This document shows positions 13,688 through 24,358 of a DNA stretch of 64,000 bases, piece after piece (positions within the stretch are counted from its first letter, which is position 1; each line of letters begins with the position of its first letter). Where the stretch lies: assembly GCF_019613955.1 (NCBI RefSeq), contig NZ_CP080443.1, positions 1,116,001-1,180,000 of the forward strand, given 5' to 3'. The position numbers were made by a program, and so were the translations under genes. This DNA is from Chryseobacterium sp. LJ668. GTDB taxonomy: Bacteria > Bacteroidota > Bacteroidia > Flavobacteriales > Weeksellaceae. The notes beneath the pieces were generated by a model that was not told the DNA's origin, did no database searches, and worked only from the letters and a program-made list of their open reading frames with translations.

Positions 13688-16600
13688 AATTTTGTTTTAT
13701 CAATATATAGTTTTCCTGACCTATAAATTCTAAATCCTCCATTCTTATCTATATCCGTCCAATTACCGTTACCATTTTGCTGAATTTGCATGGTACCCTT
13801 TTCAGTCATAGTAACATTATTTTTATCTCCTACAAGTTTTAATACAACATTATCTGTTCTCTTCTTATCTAAAACTTTGAATACACTTTCCAAATGATTT
13901 AATGTATCGGACTGAGATTTAAGTTGACTTGTTTTAATTTTTTTCGTATAATCATAAAACAAATTTAATCTGTCCTTCCAGCAATTATTATGAACTAAAA
14001 TTCGTTTACTTGAAATATAATAATTATGATTGTCTTCAACTTCAAAATTATAAACTTTTTCATATTTGACTTTCCTAGAAATAGTAGAAATAGTAAATTC
14101 CGTCTGATCAAATAAAAATACTTTATCACCAATCTTTAAATTTTGTGCCTCGATCCATTTTCCGTCAATAAAAAACGGATGTTCTTTTGTACACTCAATT
14201 TCATCTTTACCAATACTAATTTTTATTATCTCAGTAGATACGCTGGTTGAAAGTTTTACAACGCTTTTCAATTCATTTTGATGAGTATCGTCATTAAATG
14301 ACCAAACCTTATCTCCAACATTAATTTCTTCAATCTTTTTCAGTCCGCCTTCAGTAGATACTAAAGTTCCTGAAACAAAACATTGTTTAAAGGTTTCATT
14401 TAAATCGTTAGGCAAAGGCCTGCTTTTTAAACCCGGAAGTTTTCCTTCCATCAACTCTCCAACAATCACAAAACCTCTTAGAGGCGTAGCGGATAAAATA
14501 GCTTTATCTGTTTCATCATCCATGTGTCGCTGTTCCCACCGATATACTTTTCTACCAACCTTTGTTTCATGTATCCAATTCTCTAAATCGTTGATTAAAG
14601 ATGGTAAAGTTTGTTTTCCATTAGGATCAATATATTTAACGGGGTTTTGGTAACAATAGATATATGGATTGAGATTTCCTAAATAATACACACCGCCATT
14701 ATGTTGTCCATCTCCATAAAACTCCGTTTCCATCACAGGATTGTAAACTGCCAGCGGATCCACGCCATACCATATGCTTAATCGTGGGTTATAATATCTT
14801 GCTCCGTAATAATACAAACCAGTATCATCATCCAATTCCTTCGCATTAAACTTAAACGGATTATCATAAGATCCATCCATTTGCTCCATCATCGTTTCTC
14901 CAAAAGGTAAATTAAGGAAAAACTGCGTTGCCTGCGACTGTGAATTTGTAACAAATGTTGCCGTTCCCAGATGATCTCCATGCAGGTAATATAAATCGGG
15001 GCTTTGATATACTTCTCTCAGCTCAACAGATACATTCTGCCCAAGATCCGTTTTTTCGAGATACTTTTTAAAGTCAGAGCCTGCATCTGCCGGCTTCGCT
15101 GAAGGCTTTTCATCTTCTGATCTATTGATGTACAATACTGAAGGATCTTCATATCTTACCGCACCATTCATCAGTCTGCTGGCAAATCTTTTTGAACCAT
15201 CAAAATAATGTTTTGTATACTGCCCTGTAGAACTCACCGTAAGATAAGGATTAGGATAGATTTTAAACTCAAATAGTTTTAAGTCATTAATTTCAACAGG
15301 AACCCCGTTTTGATAAAGCTGAGTACCAAAATCTAACCCGTATTTCACTACTCTTTCTCCTTTATCATCATAAGTATAGTATTGATACGTCCCGGTGTTG
15401 TCATTATAAAATGCTTTCAGACGTTCCTGCTCGTCCCAGTACAATTTCTTAGTTCCATTACTGTCATTATGATTAATAACATTACCGTTAAAATCATATT
15501 CGAATGTTTCTGAATTTCCTGTGTTATTATCATACACCTTTTCCAACTTATGGCTATTCTGCACATACTCATACTTATTTTCATATGTATTTTCGTGAAC
15601 AATATTTTGATCTCTTTCATGATGCTGTATTTTTTGTACAATTCCACCTGAATCATTGTATCTCATTTCTAATTGGTAAGTTGTTGGAGCAATAAAGGTA
15701 TTTTGAATGGGCTGTTGTTCGCCATCTAGAATAATCTTTTCTGAACCGGTACCGGTGAGTCTGTTCAAAGTATCATATCCAAAATATGATTGAAACGCTC
15801 CTCCCATACCGTTTCCGAGTGGATATGCTTCATTTTTAATTCTGGTGATATTCGAAAATTCATCAAACAGATATGAGTTATTTAACATCAAGTTATTGTA
15901 CGAGTCATATAAATCAGTTCTTTCTAATCGCTGATTTTGCGAGTTGTAATAGTAATTTTGAGATGTTCCATTACCATATAATGTACCAGTACGACGCTCA
16001 TAGTGGTCGTAATATATGTTCTGAATATAAGTCTCACCATTATTGTTATCTACGGATTTAAGATTTCCTCCCAAATCATAATGATAGGAAACAAGCTCAT
16101 TGTCCGGATATTTGATCTTTGTGATCCGGTTCCAGCTGTCATAATTGAAATAGGTTTTGAAGTACATTTCAGGTATATGATGCCCTCGTATGATTCTCAA
16201 CTCTGAAATCACCTCTCCCATTCTTCCATATTTGTACACAGTATCTCCAGTACCATCCACTTTAGCCACAAGCTTTCCTGCATTATTTCCTGCTGTATAC
16301 TGGCCATATTGGTACATTACATTGTTAGGATTAGGGCCGCCGGAAGGAAGATCCGGAAGCTTTATTTCTGAAAGCCTGTTATAATCATATTTATATTTTA
16401 TAAAATGGGTATTGATGCTGGAATCGTTTAGTAAGTTATCAGTCGTCAGTTTGACAAGATTACCTGCCGGATCATATTCATAACTCGTAATTCCCTTGTC
16501 AGGATGCCGTTGCTCTGTGCGTTTTCCGGCAAGGTTATATGAATATCTTATAGTCAACCCTTCCGGATCCTGTACCTCCATTAGTTCACCAATAGTGCTA

Positions 16601-19600
16601 TAGTTAAAAACAGTAGAAAGCGGCTGTAAATCAAGATAATCGTTTTTCAAAACCACTTTTCCTTCTGCATTTGAATAGGACTCCGATTTTTGGTTGAGAA
16701 AGTTTTCTGTAACCTTCAAAAGATTATTTTCTATACTGTATAATCTATATTTTGTATTTCCCTGCTCATCTGTAGCAGAAATAATACGGTCTTTACTATC
16801 GTAAGATGATGATGTAGCAGCAGAACCTCCGCCAGGATTTAGATTTTGAATTCCTACTGCTTCAAATGATGGGTGTGACTGAAGGATTGTTCTACCTAAA
16901 TCATCATATACTGATCTTCCAGACACTGATCTTGCTTCACCGTTGACTGTCTGAATATCTTTCTTCACCTGTATAACCCTACCTATAAAGTCGGCATATG
17001 TATCGGTCATGATGGTGTTATTGGCACCTGCATGTTCAGGATCGTAATTTGAGGTAGATGCTCTGTATATTTTAACCGTCGCATCGTTATTAGGAATTCC
17101 TGCATGATCGGTCCAGTAATTATATTTTACAGTTGGAACTGTGGAATTGGCTGCTATCTCATTGGGCCCTGTAATTGTTCTCGTCCTTCCGAAACCATCA
17201 TAGTAAAATACCATTGCATTACCTCCGGTATCAACTTTTCTTATTACTACATCAAAAAGAGGGTTATACGTCGCTTTTGACTCTATATCGAAAATATCCT
17301 TCACTTTCGTAACATATTTTCCTGTCTCTAAATCGTCATAAGTATATTCTATCACATATCTCTGGCTGTTATTATTGTTCGGTGGATATGTTACTTTCCT
17401 GACATTTCCTACCGCATTGTATTCCACATCAGTCACAATATCCTGAGTTCCGTCAAAAGTTACATAACTGCCCACATCTCCTGTATAGTAGTTTATATTT
17501 TCGGCACGTCGCTGTCTTAATAATGTTGATTGAGTATTTCCCTCGTAAACTTCTATTTGAATCGGAATACCAGTGATGTTATTACCATAAGACTGATACG
17601 TAATATTAGAATTGTAACTTATTGAAGGACTTGTATACTGATATCGTCCCATCAAACCTAATGTTGTGTACTCGAATTGTTCAGTCGTTGTCAAATCTCC
17701 TCCCGATTCAAAAATTTTATTTTGTTTTTGGACCAACATTGCAGACGCCATCTTTCTTCCCTCACGGCCACCAATGTCATAATCAGTTCCTAGGTCTGAA
17801 TTGATATCAATCTGGGTAGTATTAGTAACAAATTTGCGAAGCTTATATTCATAATTTACTTCTGACATGAAACTGCCACTTCCATTCTGAACGGTGCTTC
17901 TCTTTATAGTTCCGTTCATTAGATAGGTATTGTTATAGTAATAATCGGTAGATGTTCTCTCCACGTTATTACCGTTCATTTCCTGCTTGATCACTGTATC
18001 AAAACCAAAATCATCCCTTTCTCTTCTGTCATATTTCCGATTGAGGAATTTGTAATTTGTTACCATTTTACTTCCCTGTTCAGTGGTATAGCTCTGCGAA
18101 AAAACATCTGGGTTAAGCACACTGATATTATTAACTACTAATTTAGCGTTTGAACTGTTATAGTTTGCTCTTGCAAATTCATAATCCAGCAAGTATTTCC
18201 CTTTTGAAATTGTATTCGTGATGGATTTAAGTTTATTAGTCCTTCCTACTTGGGAATAGTTGACAATAAATCCGCTATTTGTATCCTGTACAAGATCGGT
18301 GAATCCGTCACCGTTCATATCTTTAAATGCCTTTCTTGTCTCAGATACATTCAATCCCAGGTTTACATTGGCTCCGGCTCCCGCTTTAACCCATAAAATC
18401 AGCACAACAACTGGGGGGATTAGCGTAATTGGTCCAAAATTAAACATGAAATTCCCTCCAAAAGTAAATGAACCGTTGAATGATCTCGTCTCATCAGCAA
18501 AATTGATATTTCCACTACTTTTCACTAAAGGAACAGCAGTATTAAACTTACTTCCGAGATTATATCGAACTTGAGTGGAGCCATTAGAACCAACTTCAAG
18601 AATGTCAATAAGACCATCACTATTAACGTCTTCATATACTACTTCTGCACTTCCAATGGAAGTTGAGGCACTTACACCGGCACTGATACCAAACCCAAAG
18701 CTGCTTAAAGCCCCAAGGTTAGCTGAAGATCCGAGACTTGTACCCAACGAAATACTAGGGCCACCTTTAGGATATGAGCTGTAGGTTATTAAGTTTTGAA
18801 CAGGTGCACTGCTTTCAAGGTTTTTTCCTAAATTGATGGAACAGTTGATATATTGTGAACCTCCTCGATTTATTCTATCTGGTAGCCCATCGCCATTTAT
18901 ATCCATCCAAAACCCTTCGCCTCGATCGTATGAATTATAATATTGATTTAAGCTTGCTCCAACAGACGCGCCCCCTGACCAAGGCAAACCATTACTCGCC
19001 TGCGTAGTTGTTCCATTTCCTCCATGTGCACCGATTCGTCCTCCAACAGAGAATGCATTGTATGAAAATCCTGCAGAATTATTTTTTTGGTAACTCAATG
19101 AATTTGTAGGATAAAATCCGTAATTAACAAGTTGAACATCTTCTAAACTTCCTGTAGAATTAGTAAACTGAATAGATTGAGGATATACTAAATCAGGATA
19201 ACCATCTCCATTCATGTCAGAAAAGGTCTGCGTTTCTATACTTCCAACCCCGGTCAGAACCGTTTCAGAATTTCCACCACTGACTGACCCAACACTTAAT
19301 CCTTCAGTTGTATTTCTGGAACTACTTTTATGATCTCTGCTGATGGCTTTCATAGAAGTATCTACAGAAAGCTGTCCTGCAATATATGTTGTAGGCGTAA
19401 CAACTGGTACATTTGTAACCGGATCAGTAAAATAATTTACATATTCATCAGTATTAAAACCTCCTGCTGCTGAAAACTGCAATGGTCCGGCGCCTATCCA
19501 TTTACTTACATAGGTTTTTTTAAGTTGTCCCCTAATAATGTTTACCTTCATTGGCGCAACACGATCCGGAGCCAGACCTGCAGAAGGAATTGGCGCCATA

Positions 19601-22600
19601 TTGAGAATACAGTCTGCTAATGCTGTTGGATCATTTTGATAGACCAAACATGGCTGATAGGTATTTTGCGGTGCAGGAGGAGTCAAAAAATCTAATGCAC
19701 CGATTGGGAATCCATACTTATAATTTATAAGTTCACCCGGTTTGTAGAGAAATTGCCCCCAGTTATTATACAAAGTTGATCTTGAATTATACATGGCAGT
19801 ATTTACTGCAGTTGCAGATGTTTCTCCGTAGATGTTAAAGTTATCATAGTATATTGTGAACGGATTCCCTGAAAAATATTCAGAATATCTATTAAATAAA
19901 TTATAATCTCCTGAGGTTTTACAATAAACTTCGACAGTAACTAAATGGTTATTATTTGTACTTAAAAAATTTGCATAACCTGTATAAAAGTCAACTGGTA
20001 CTACTCCATTAATAGGTTGAGTAGAAATCATATCTTCTTCTATTAGGTTTAGTGTATTATTTGCATCGGAAAAAACAACCCTTCTCTTGCCAAGGATCTG
20101 ATTTCCTCTCTTTATAATGTAATAGAACGATCCAGTTCCTAAATTGTTATTATTAGTAATATTTTTATTAATCTGTATGCCAAAATTGTGAGATCCTGAA
20201 AGTAGACTGCCACTTAATATATTATTGATATCAAGTTTTTGCTGTAGTTGAGTAACTGCATAAGAAGGATATTCAGGAACTGCCAAAAATTCGGTAGTTA
20301 AATTTGGGCTATAATTTGTAGAAGCATTATAAACAACCCAGATCTTAGTGTTCCAATTTGCTGCTAAAAAATTAGTTTGAGAGTCTGATTCAACGATAAA
20401 ACGCAAATAGACTGGGTCCGCTGCGCTTACAGGGAGGCTTATATTATGGGCTTGGGTTATCAAGTTTGTTGGGCCGTAAACTTCTGCAGGAATTAAAGGT
20501 GTAATAACACCAGTATTCACATTTTCTGTTACAATTCTAAAAGTTATATTATCTGTTAAAGAAGGAAAAGTTATACTTGGTACACCTATAGTCGCAATTC
20601 CCTGAGCATCAAGATAAATCGGTGCTGCTACATTATTAAGGAAAAAATTATCACTGTAATTACCATTGTTTAGTTGAAACTGATCCTGTGAAAGCTCGTA
20701 GGTGTTCGGAAGATCATTTCCTGTATTCTGATTAACATAAGTAATCATTGGATTGGAATCTATAGAAAAATCTTTTGTTGTATTTTTGTGTAATCTTACA
20801 TAAATTTTATCTCCACTTTTTACAAACAGTCTGTTTGGACTATTGACGCCATTTGGAATACCATAATTAGGATCAAGAGGCAGCCCTTGCATTTGATAAT
20901 AATAATCATTGTAATGATTGATTTCTATATTTTGAACAGGATCCGTACCAATAATCTCTTTTAAATATATTCTGGTATTAGAATAAACATTTGTAGTTCC
21001 ACTATTTGGGTTGGGGCTTTGCATTTCTACAGAGTAGTACATCTTTTTTTCTGCTGGAGGATAAGGATCATACAAAATACCTGGTTGTGTAAAATATACA
21101 TTATCAGTAAATCTTACATACCCATCTTTGGGAGCGATCCATACTTTTACAACATCAGTGATAGGTTGTGGAGTAAGTTCTTCCAATTCTTCCGGGCAGG
21201 GTTCAGTCATATCACTCCCAATGTCACCACACCATTTTACTGGAGCCTGTACCGCTTTAGCTTTGACCACCATGTTCTCTGTATATTCAGAATGTCTTGT
21301 CATTTCAGAAGTAGTGCCATTAAATTTATTAAACCATACTTCTCCGTTATGAACAATATCCATTAGTCCATCTGAATTGGCATCAGTCAAGTAAGTTTTG
21401 GTAGTTCCATTCGAAGTTGAACTTATTTGAGAACGACTGAAAACAATCGCACCCATATCCCATCCGCGACTATTGGTCGTTGTTTCTGTAAAGGAAAAAT
21501 CGCCACCTATATAATTTTCAATTGGCTGGGATCCTGAAAAGCTTAAATTTCCCTGACTATCTAGTATCCCCTTATTTAAAAATAATCCTGCATCTGGTAC
21601 TCTGGAAATCATATCCTGAATACCGTCTCCATTGAAATCAACGAGTTGCTGAGCATTCCTTGCTTTAGCTTTCGAAGTACCGAAAGGAAAACCAAACATT
21701 AAATGTCCGTACGGATCACTTGAAGGTGTGTAGAAATTCAATCCAACCGCTGGTCTAACATTTAAACCGGTTTCAGAACTTACATTCCCATTAATTTTTG
21801 AAGGTTTAAGTGTTAAAGCAGAAACAAGTCCAGAGTATGCTTCTTTATCATTTTGAAAATTAATGGTAGTATCAGGACCAAAGATCTTAACATTTCCCTG
21901 GCTATCTTTTACATCATTATAATAATCAAAAGTATAACTGTCTGTAATCTCATTACACGTAGGGAGAATACCACCACTTGGGCCGCCACCGCCGCCGCTT
22001 CCATCATCAATATCACGTATTTCTGATTTACTTGCGAGCGTTGTTGAACAAGGATTGTGTGGTACAATATAAATACGTTTTAATAGCGTCTTAAAAAATT
22101 CACCATCAATGTAATCCATCTTATATGTTCTGACAAGCTCAGTTTTATACTTAACCTGAATTTCTTTCAGCAGGTAAGGCTCTACCCTTTTAAACCCTTG
22201 CTTAGCATTACTGATAATATCTTTTCTCGTGATACCTGTTTCTTTGATAAAATTGACAGTGTAGTCTTTATTTTTACCATAAGCAATTTTCTTAATCTGA
22301 TAAAACTGACCACCGCCACCTCCTTCATTAAAGTAAGTAAATTCCATGGTATTGCCATGTACGTCTTCAATCATTCTAAGACCCCAGTGGGAAATTCCTC
22401 CCGAACCGGACAGCATTGAATCGGGTGAACCACCGTAATAACTTTTTGTTCCGTCGGTAGAGGTAACCTTCCATGTGTAGTTACCCGGCGAATTACCTAT
22501 TCTCTCAATGAGGGAAAAATCATGATTTTTTCTCAGATAAAATTTCTTTGCTTGACTGTTGCTCGGGTCAGTATATGCACTTCTCAACTGTTTTGCAGTG

Positions 22601-24348
22601 GTAATTGCTGTGTTATTCTCGCTGACATCATTATGTCTGTGTGGTAAATATTGATTAGGATAAACCAACATTTCTCCGTCTAAAGAGTAAAGTTCTGTTT
22701 CGCCGGTTCCGTCAAATGTAGGAACTCCCCATCTTGTATCTACGGTTATTGAAGACAAACCATTAATATTCCATCCATCTCCCATCCATCCGTTTCCACC
22801 ACCACTGCTGTATCCTATAGATAGCGAAGGTTGAAGTCCACCGAGACCGCTTGGAACACGAATCGGATAATTTGCATTGGCATCCCCTTTCTGATTCGCT
22901 GATGGAACCTCCATGAGCTGTAATCCCGCAGTTGGATCAGCTGCTTTTAATCCGCTGATGCTCGTTGGTGCAAATGATTCCAGTTGTGAAGATTCGGGAA
23001 CAGAAATTACTCCATTGATATAGTCTGTATCTCCTTTTGCCTCTATAGTAACCACTTTCTTTTCTGCGTCAACCTTACTTGAAGTATCAACTTTCCATTT
23101 TTTTGATGTGTAGTCGAAATAGAAAGCTTTGACCTCTTTCGATGATCTGGCCCCCAGTTTTTTATCATCATAAGGAATAGAAAGTTTAATATTTTTTGTT
23201 AGCTGACCCGCTCTAATACTTAGACGATAGGCTGAAGAGTTTGCCGTCATATTTTTGATTTCTCTGGAAATAGCAGGGAAATCCTTTTTTCTCAGTTTTA
23301 AAATCTGTACCTGAGCTGATGTTTCTACAGAATTTTTCTCTATACTTACTGTGGCATTTTCATACGTTTCGTTGTATTCAATATCTTTTGAAATATCAAT
23401 GGTCAGCGGAGTATAATTTGTTTCATTCAATATTTTAAATGAAGATTTGCTTTCAGGGATTTTATATTCTTTTACACCACTGGTGGTCTTAATCGTAACA
23501 CTACCTTTAGCTTTATTTTCTTCGGTTAATTCTAAAAAACTTTCGTATTCTCCGTTGCTTACTACTACAGATTTATTATCAATTATTAATGGATTTATAA
23601 CCAATTCATTTTGAATACCTTTAATATATAGCTGATTACCAGAACGTAATGATGAAATATTTTTGGTAGAATGTAGACCTTTTTCTAAAATAATTTTTAC
23701 ATTCCTAACTTTATATTTTATTCCATTGATAGATGATGTAAAAAGAATGCTGTTTTTACCCTTCCTAAGCGAATTGAGACTAATTTCTTCTTTCTGCAAA
23801 TTCCAGCTGCTGCTTGGTAATATGATATTTCCACCAAACGCTATGTTTTTATTAATCGATCTGGAAACGGAATGATAGGATCCTAATCCGAATAGATCAT
23901 ACACTAAAAATGCTTTAACATTTTGGCCTCTTATTTCGGGAATATTGATCGTGAAAAAATTATCAGAAGGATTATCAGATTCGTCATCGGAAAACTCTCC
24001 AATCATCCCTTGTTTTTCTTCAGAATCAAAAACCTGATCAATGATGCTGTTATCCTTAAATGGTTTCTGGGCAATGGTGGTGAAATTTTCAGTATTACCT
24101 ATATTTTTATCATACGAAGAAACTGAATCAGAAACAGGATTTGATTTATCTTTTTTTAAAGATATCCCGGCAATATGATCTTCAATGGCCGGATGATTAA
24201 TATATTTATCCATCATCTTCAATTTGAAGACTCTGACTTTATACCGGTCTTCTTTCGTAAAGCTTGCGAAGACAAACATCGTTGCAAAAAAGCATACCAG
24301 CAGAGCTGACTTCTTTTTAAAAGGAAGTTTAAGAGATTTTATTTTCAT
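13684..24348 (-). CDS. Giant exported SpvB/FG-GAP/Rhs polymorphic toxin with Hint domain and variable tip
   Basis: I start at the ATG at 24348 (3,554 residues), 10 bp after the upstream stop; the longer frame needs a TTG. A basic N-terminus and hydrophobic core (SALLVCFFATMFVFASF) form a signal peptide. Residues near 480-700 are SpvB-like (YPIRVPSGLGGLQPSLSIGYSS). FG-GAP/VCBS motifs DxNxDGxxD recur near residues 903, 990, 1710, 1815, 1910 and 2012. YD/Rhs repeats fill about 2250-3100 and the Rhs core (DTGLYYYGARYYNPRLSIW) lies near 3170-3200. After DPNGKQ comes a linker, a Hint domain (3323-3455, starting CFVSGT and ending VHNN) and a 99-residue tip starting with Cys. The tip is unrecognised. 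The downstream gene overlaps by 4 bp. The shell probably encloses the tip, as in TcdB/BC and Rhs proteins. Confidence 0.88.
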   Translation of the reverse strand: MKIKSLKLPFKKKSALLVCFFATMFVFASFTKEDRYKVRVFKLKMMDKYINHPAIEDHIAGISLKKDKSNPVSDSVSSYDKNIGNTENFTTIAQKPFKDNSIIDQVFDSEEKQGMIGEFSDDESDNPSDNFFTINIPEIRGQNVKAFLVYDLFGLGSYHSVSRSINKNIAFGGNIILPSSSWNLQKEEISLNSLRKGKNSILFTSSINGIKYKVRNVKIILEKGLHSTKNISSLRSGNQLYIKGIQNELVINPLIIDNKSVVVSNGEYESFLELTEENKAKGSVTIKTTSGVKEYKIPESKSSFKILNETNYTPLTIDISKDIEYNETYENATVSIEKNSVETSAQVQILKLRKKDFPAISREIKNMTANSSAYRLSIRAGQLTKNIKLSIPYDDKKLGARSSKEVKAFYFDYTSKKWKVDTSSKVDAEKKVVTIEAKGDTDYINGVISVPESSQLESFAPTSISGLKAADPTAGLQLMEVPSANQKGDANANYPIRVPSGLGGLQPSLSIGYSSGGGNGWMGDGWNINGLSSITVDTRWGVPTFDGTGETELYSLDGEMLVYPNQYLPHRHNDVSENNTAITTAKQLRSAYTDPSNSQAKKFYLRKNHDFSLIERIGNSPGNYTWKVTSTDGTKSYYGGSPDSMLSGSGGISHWGLRMIEDVHGNTMEFTYFNEGGGGGQFYQIKKIAYGKNKDYTVNFIKETGITRKDIISNAKQGFKRVEPYLLKEIQVKYKTELVRTYKMDYIDGEFFKTLLKRIYIVPHNPCSTTLASKSEIRDIDDGSGGGGGPSGGILPTCNEITDSYTFDYYNDVKDSQGNVKIFGPDTTINFQNDKEAYSGLVSALTLKPSKINGNVSSETGLNVRPAVGLNFYTPSSDPYGHLMFGFPFGTSKAKARNAQQLVDFNGDGIQDMISRVPDAGLFLNKGILDSQGNLSFSGSQPIENYIGGDFSFTETTTNSRGWDMGAIVFSRSQISSTSNGTTKTYLTDANSDGLMDIVHNGEVWFNKFNGTTSEMTRHSEYTENMVVKAKAVQAPVKWCGDIGSDMTEPCPEELEELTPQPITDVVKVWIAPKDGYVRFTDNVYFTQPGILYDPYPPAEKKMYYSVEMQSPNPNSGTTNVYSNTRIYLKEIIGTDPVQNIEINHYNDYYYQMQGLPLDPNYGIPNGVNSPNRLFVKSGDKIYVRLHKNTTKDFSIDSNPMITYVNQNTGNDLPNTYELSQDQFQLNNGNYSDNFFLNNVAAPIYLDAQGIATIGVPSITFPSLTDNITFRIVTENVNTGVITPLIPAEVYGPTNLITQAHNISLPVSAADPVYLRFIVESDSQTNFLAANWNTKIWVVYNASTNYSPNLTTEFLAVPEYPSYAVTQLQQKLDINNILSGSLLSGSHNFGIQINKNITNNNNLGTGSFYYIIKRGNQILGKRRVVFSDANNTLNLIEEDMISTQPINGVVPVDFYTGYANFLSTNNNHLVTVEVYCKTSGDYNLFNRYSEYFSGNPFTIYYDNFNIYGETSATAVNTAMYNSRSTLYNNWGQFLYKPGELINYKYGFPIGALDFLTPPAPQNTYQPCLVYQNDPTALADCILNMAPIPSAGLAPDRVAPMKVNIIRGQLKKTYVSKWIGAGPLQFSAAGGFNTDEYVNYFTDPVTNVPVVTPTTYIAGQLSVDTSMKAISRDHKSSSRNTTEGLSVGSVSGGNSETVLTGVGSIETQTFSDMNGDGYPDLVYPQSIQFTNSTGSLEDVQLVNYGFYPTNSLSYQKNNSAGFSYNAFSVGGRIGAHGGNGTTTQASNGLPWSGGASVGASLNQYYNSYDRGEGFWMDINGDGLPDRINRGGSQYINCSINLGKNLESSAPVQNLITYSSYPKGGPSISLGTSLGSSANLGALSSFGFGISAGVSASTSIGSAEVVYEDVNSDGLIDILEVGSNGSTQVRYNLGSKFNTAVPLVKSSGNINFADETRSFNGSFTFGGNFMFNFGPITLIPPVVVLILWVKAGAGANVNLGLNVSETRKAFKDMNGDGFTDLVQDTNSGFIVNYSQVGRTNKLKSITNTISKGKYLLDYEFARANYNSSNAKLVVNNISVLNPDVFSQSYTTEQGSKMVTNYKFLNRKYDRRERDDFGFDTVIKQEMNGNNVERTSTDYYYNNTYLMNGTIKRSTVQNGSGSFMSEVNYEYKLRKFVTNTTQIDINSDLGTDYDIGGREGRKMASAMLVQKQNKIFESGGDLTTTEQFEYTTLGLMGRYQYTSPSISYNSNITYQSYGNNITGIPIQIEVYEGNTQSTLLRQRRAENINYYTGDVGSYVTFDGTQDIVTDVEYNAVGNVRKVTYPPNNNNSQRYVIEYTYDDLETGKYVTKVKDIFDIESKATYNPLFDVVIRKVDTGGNAMVFYYDGFGRTRTITGPNEIAANSTVPTVKYNYWTDHAGIPNNDATVKIYRASTSNYDPEHAGANNTIMTDTYADFIGRVIQVKKDIQTVNGEARSVSGRSVYDDLGRTILQSHPSFEAVGIQNLNPGGGSAATSSSYDSKDRIISATDEQGNTKYRLYSIENNLLKVTENFLNQKSESYSNAEGKVVLKNDYLDLQPLSTVFNYSTIGELMEVQDPEGLTIRYSYNLAGKRTEQRHPDKGITSYEYDPAGNLVKLTTDNLLNDSSINTHFIKYKYDYNRLSEIKLPDLPSGGPNPNNVMYQYGQYTAGNNAGKLVAKVDGTGDTVYKYGRMGEVISELRIIRGHHIPEMYFKTYFNYDSWNRITKIKYPDNELVSYHYDLGGNLKSVDNNNGETYIQNIYYDHYERRTGTLYGNGTSQNYYYNSQNQRLERTDLYDSYNNLMLNNSYLFDEFSNITRIKNEAYPLGNGMGGAFQSYFGYDTLNRLTGTGSEKIILDGEQQPIQNTFIAPTTYQLEMRYNDSGGIVQKIQHHERDQNIVHENTYENKYEYVQNSHKLEKVYDNNTGNSETFEYDFNGNVINHNDSNGTKKLYWDEQERLKAFYNDNTGTYQYYTYDDKGERVVKYGLDFGTQLYQNGVPVEINDLKLFEFKIYPNPYLTVSSTGQYTKHYFDGSKRFASRLMNGAVRYEDPSVLYINRSEDEKPSAKPADAGSDFKKYLEKTDLGQNVSVELREVYQSPDLYYLHGDHLGTATFVTNSQSQATQFFLNLPFGETMMEQMDGSYDNPFKFNAKELDDDTGLYYYGARYYNPRLSIWYGVDPLAVYNPVMETEFYGDGQHNGGVYYLGNLNPYIYCYQNPVKYIDPNGKQTLPSLINDLENWIHETKVGRKVYRWEQRHMDDETDKAILSATPLRGFVIVGELMEGKLPGLKSRPLPNDLNETFKQCFVSGTLVSTEGGLKKIEEINVGDKVWSFNDDTHQNELKSVVKLSTSVSTEIIKISIGKDEIECTKEHPFFIDGKWIEAQNLKIGDKVFLFDQTEFTISTISRKVKYEKVYNFEVEDNHNYYISSKRILVHNNCWKDRLNLFYDYTKKIKTSQLKSQSDTLNHLESVFKVLDKKRTDNVVLKLVGDKNNVTMTEKGTMQIQQNGNGNWTDIDKNGGFRIYRSGKLYIDKTKL
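13687..13983 (-). other. Variable 99-residue tip domain of the Rhs protein
   Basis: This is the segment after the Hint domain, CWKDRLNLFY to the end. It is Lys- and Asn-rich, with a helical first half and a second half of short strands (MTEKGTMQIQQN, GGFRIYRSGKLYIDK). No nuclease or deaminase signature is obvious to me. By position it should be the toxic effector. Confidence 0.55.
13984..14382 (-). other. Hint (intein-like) autoprocessing domain inside the Rhs protein
   Basis: 133 residues: block A CFVSGTLVSTEGG, block B CTKEHPFFID (the expected HxxF/TxxH-type region), block F YNFEVEDNHNYYI, and block G ILVHNN followed by Cys. All junction residues of a splicing or cleaving intein are present. 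Confidence 0.85.
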
Positions 24349-24358
24349 GATCTGGTTT

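Noticed and set aside
21019..21366. Plus-strand 115-residue frame inside the giant Rhs gene
   Set aside because: The minus strand holds a continuous, well-conserved Rhs/FG-GAP frame; the plus frame has no family or start signal.
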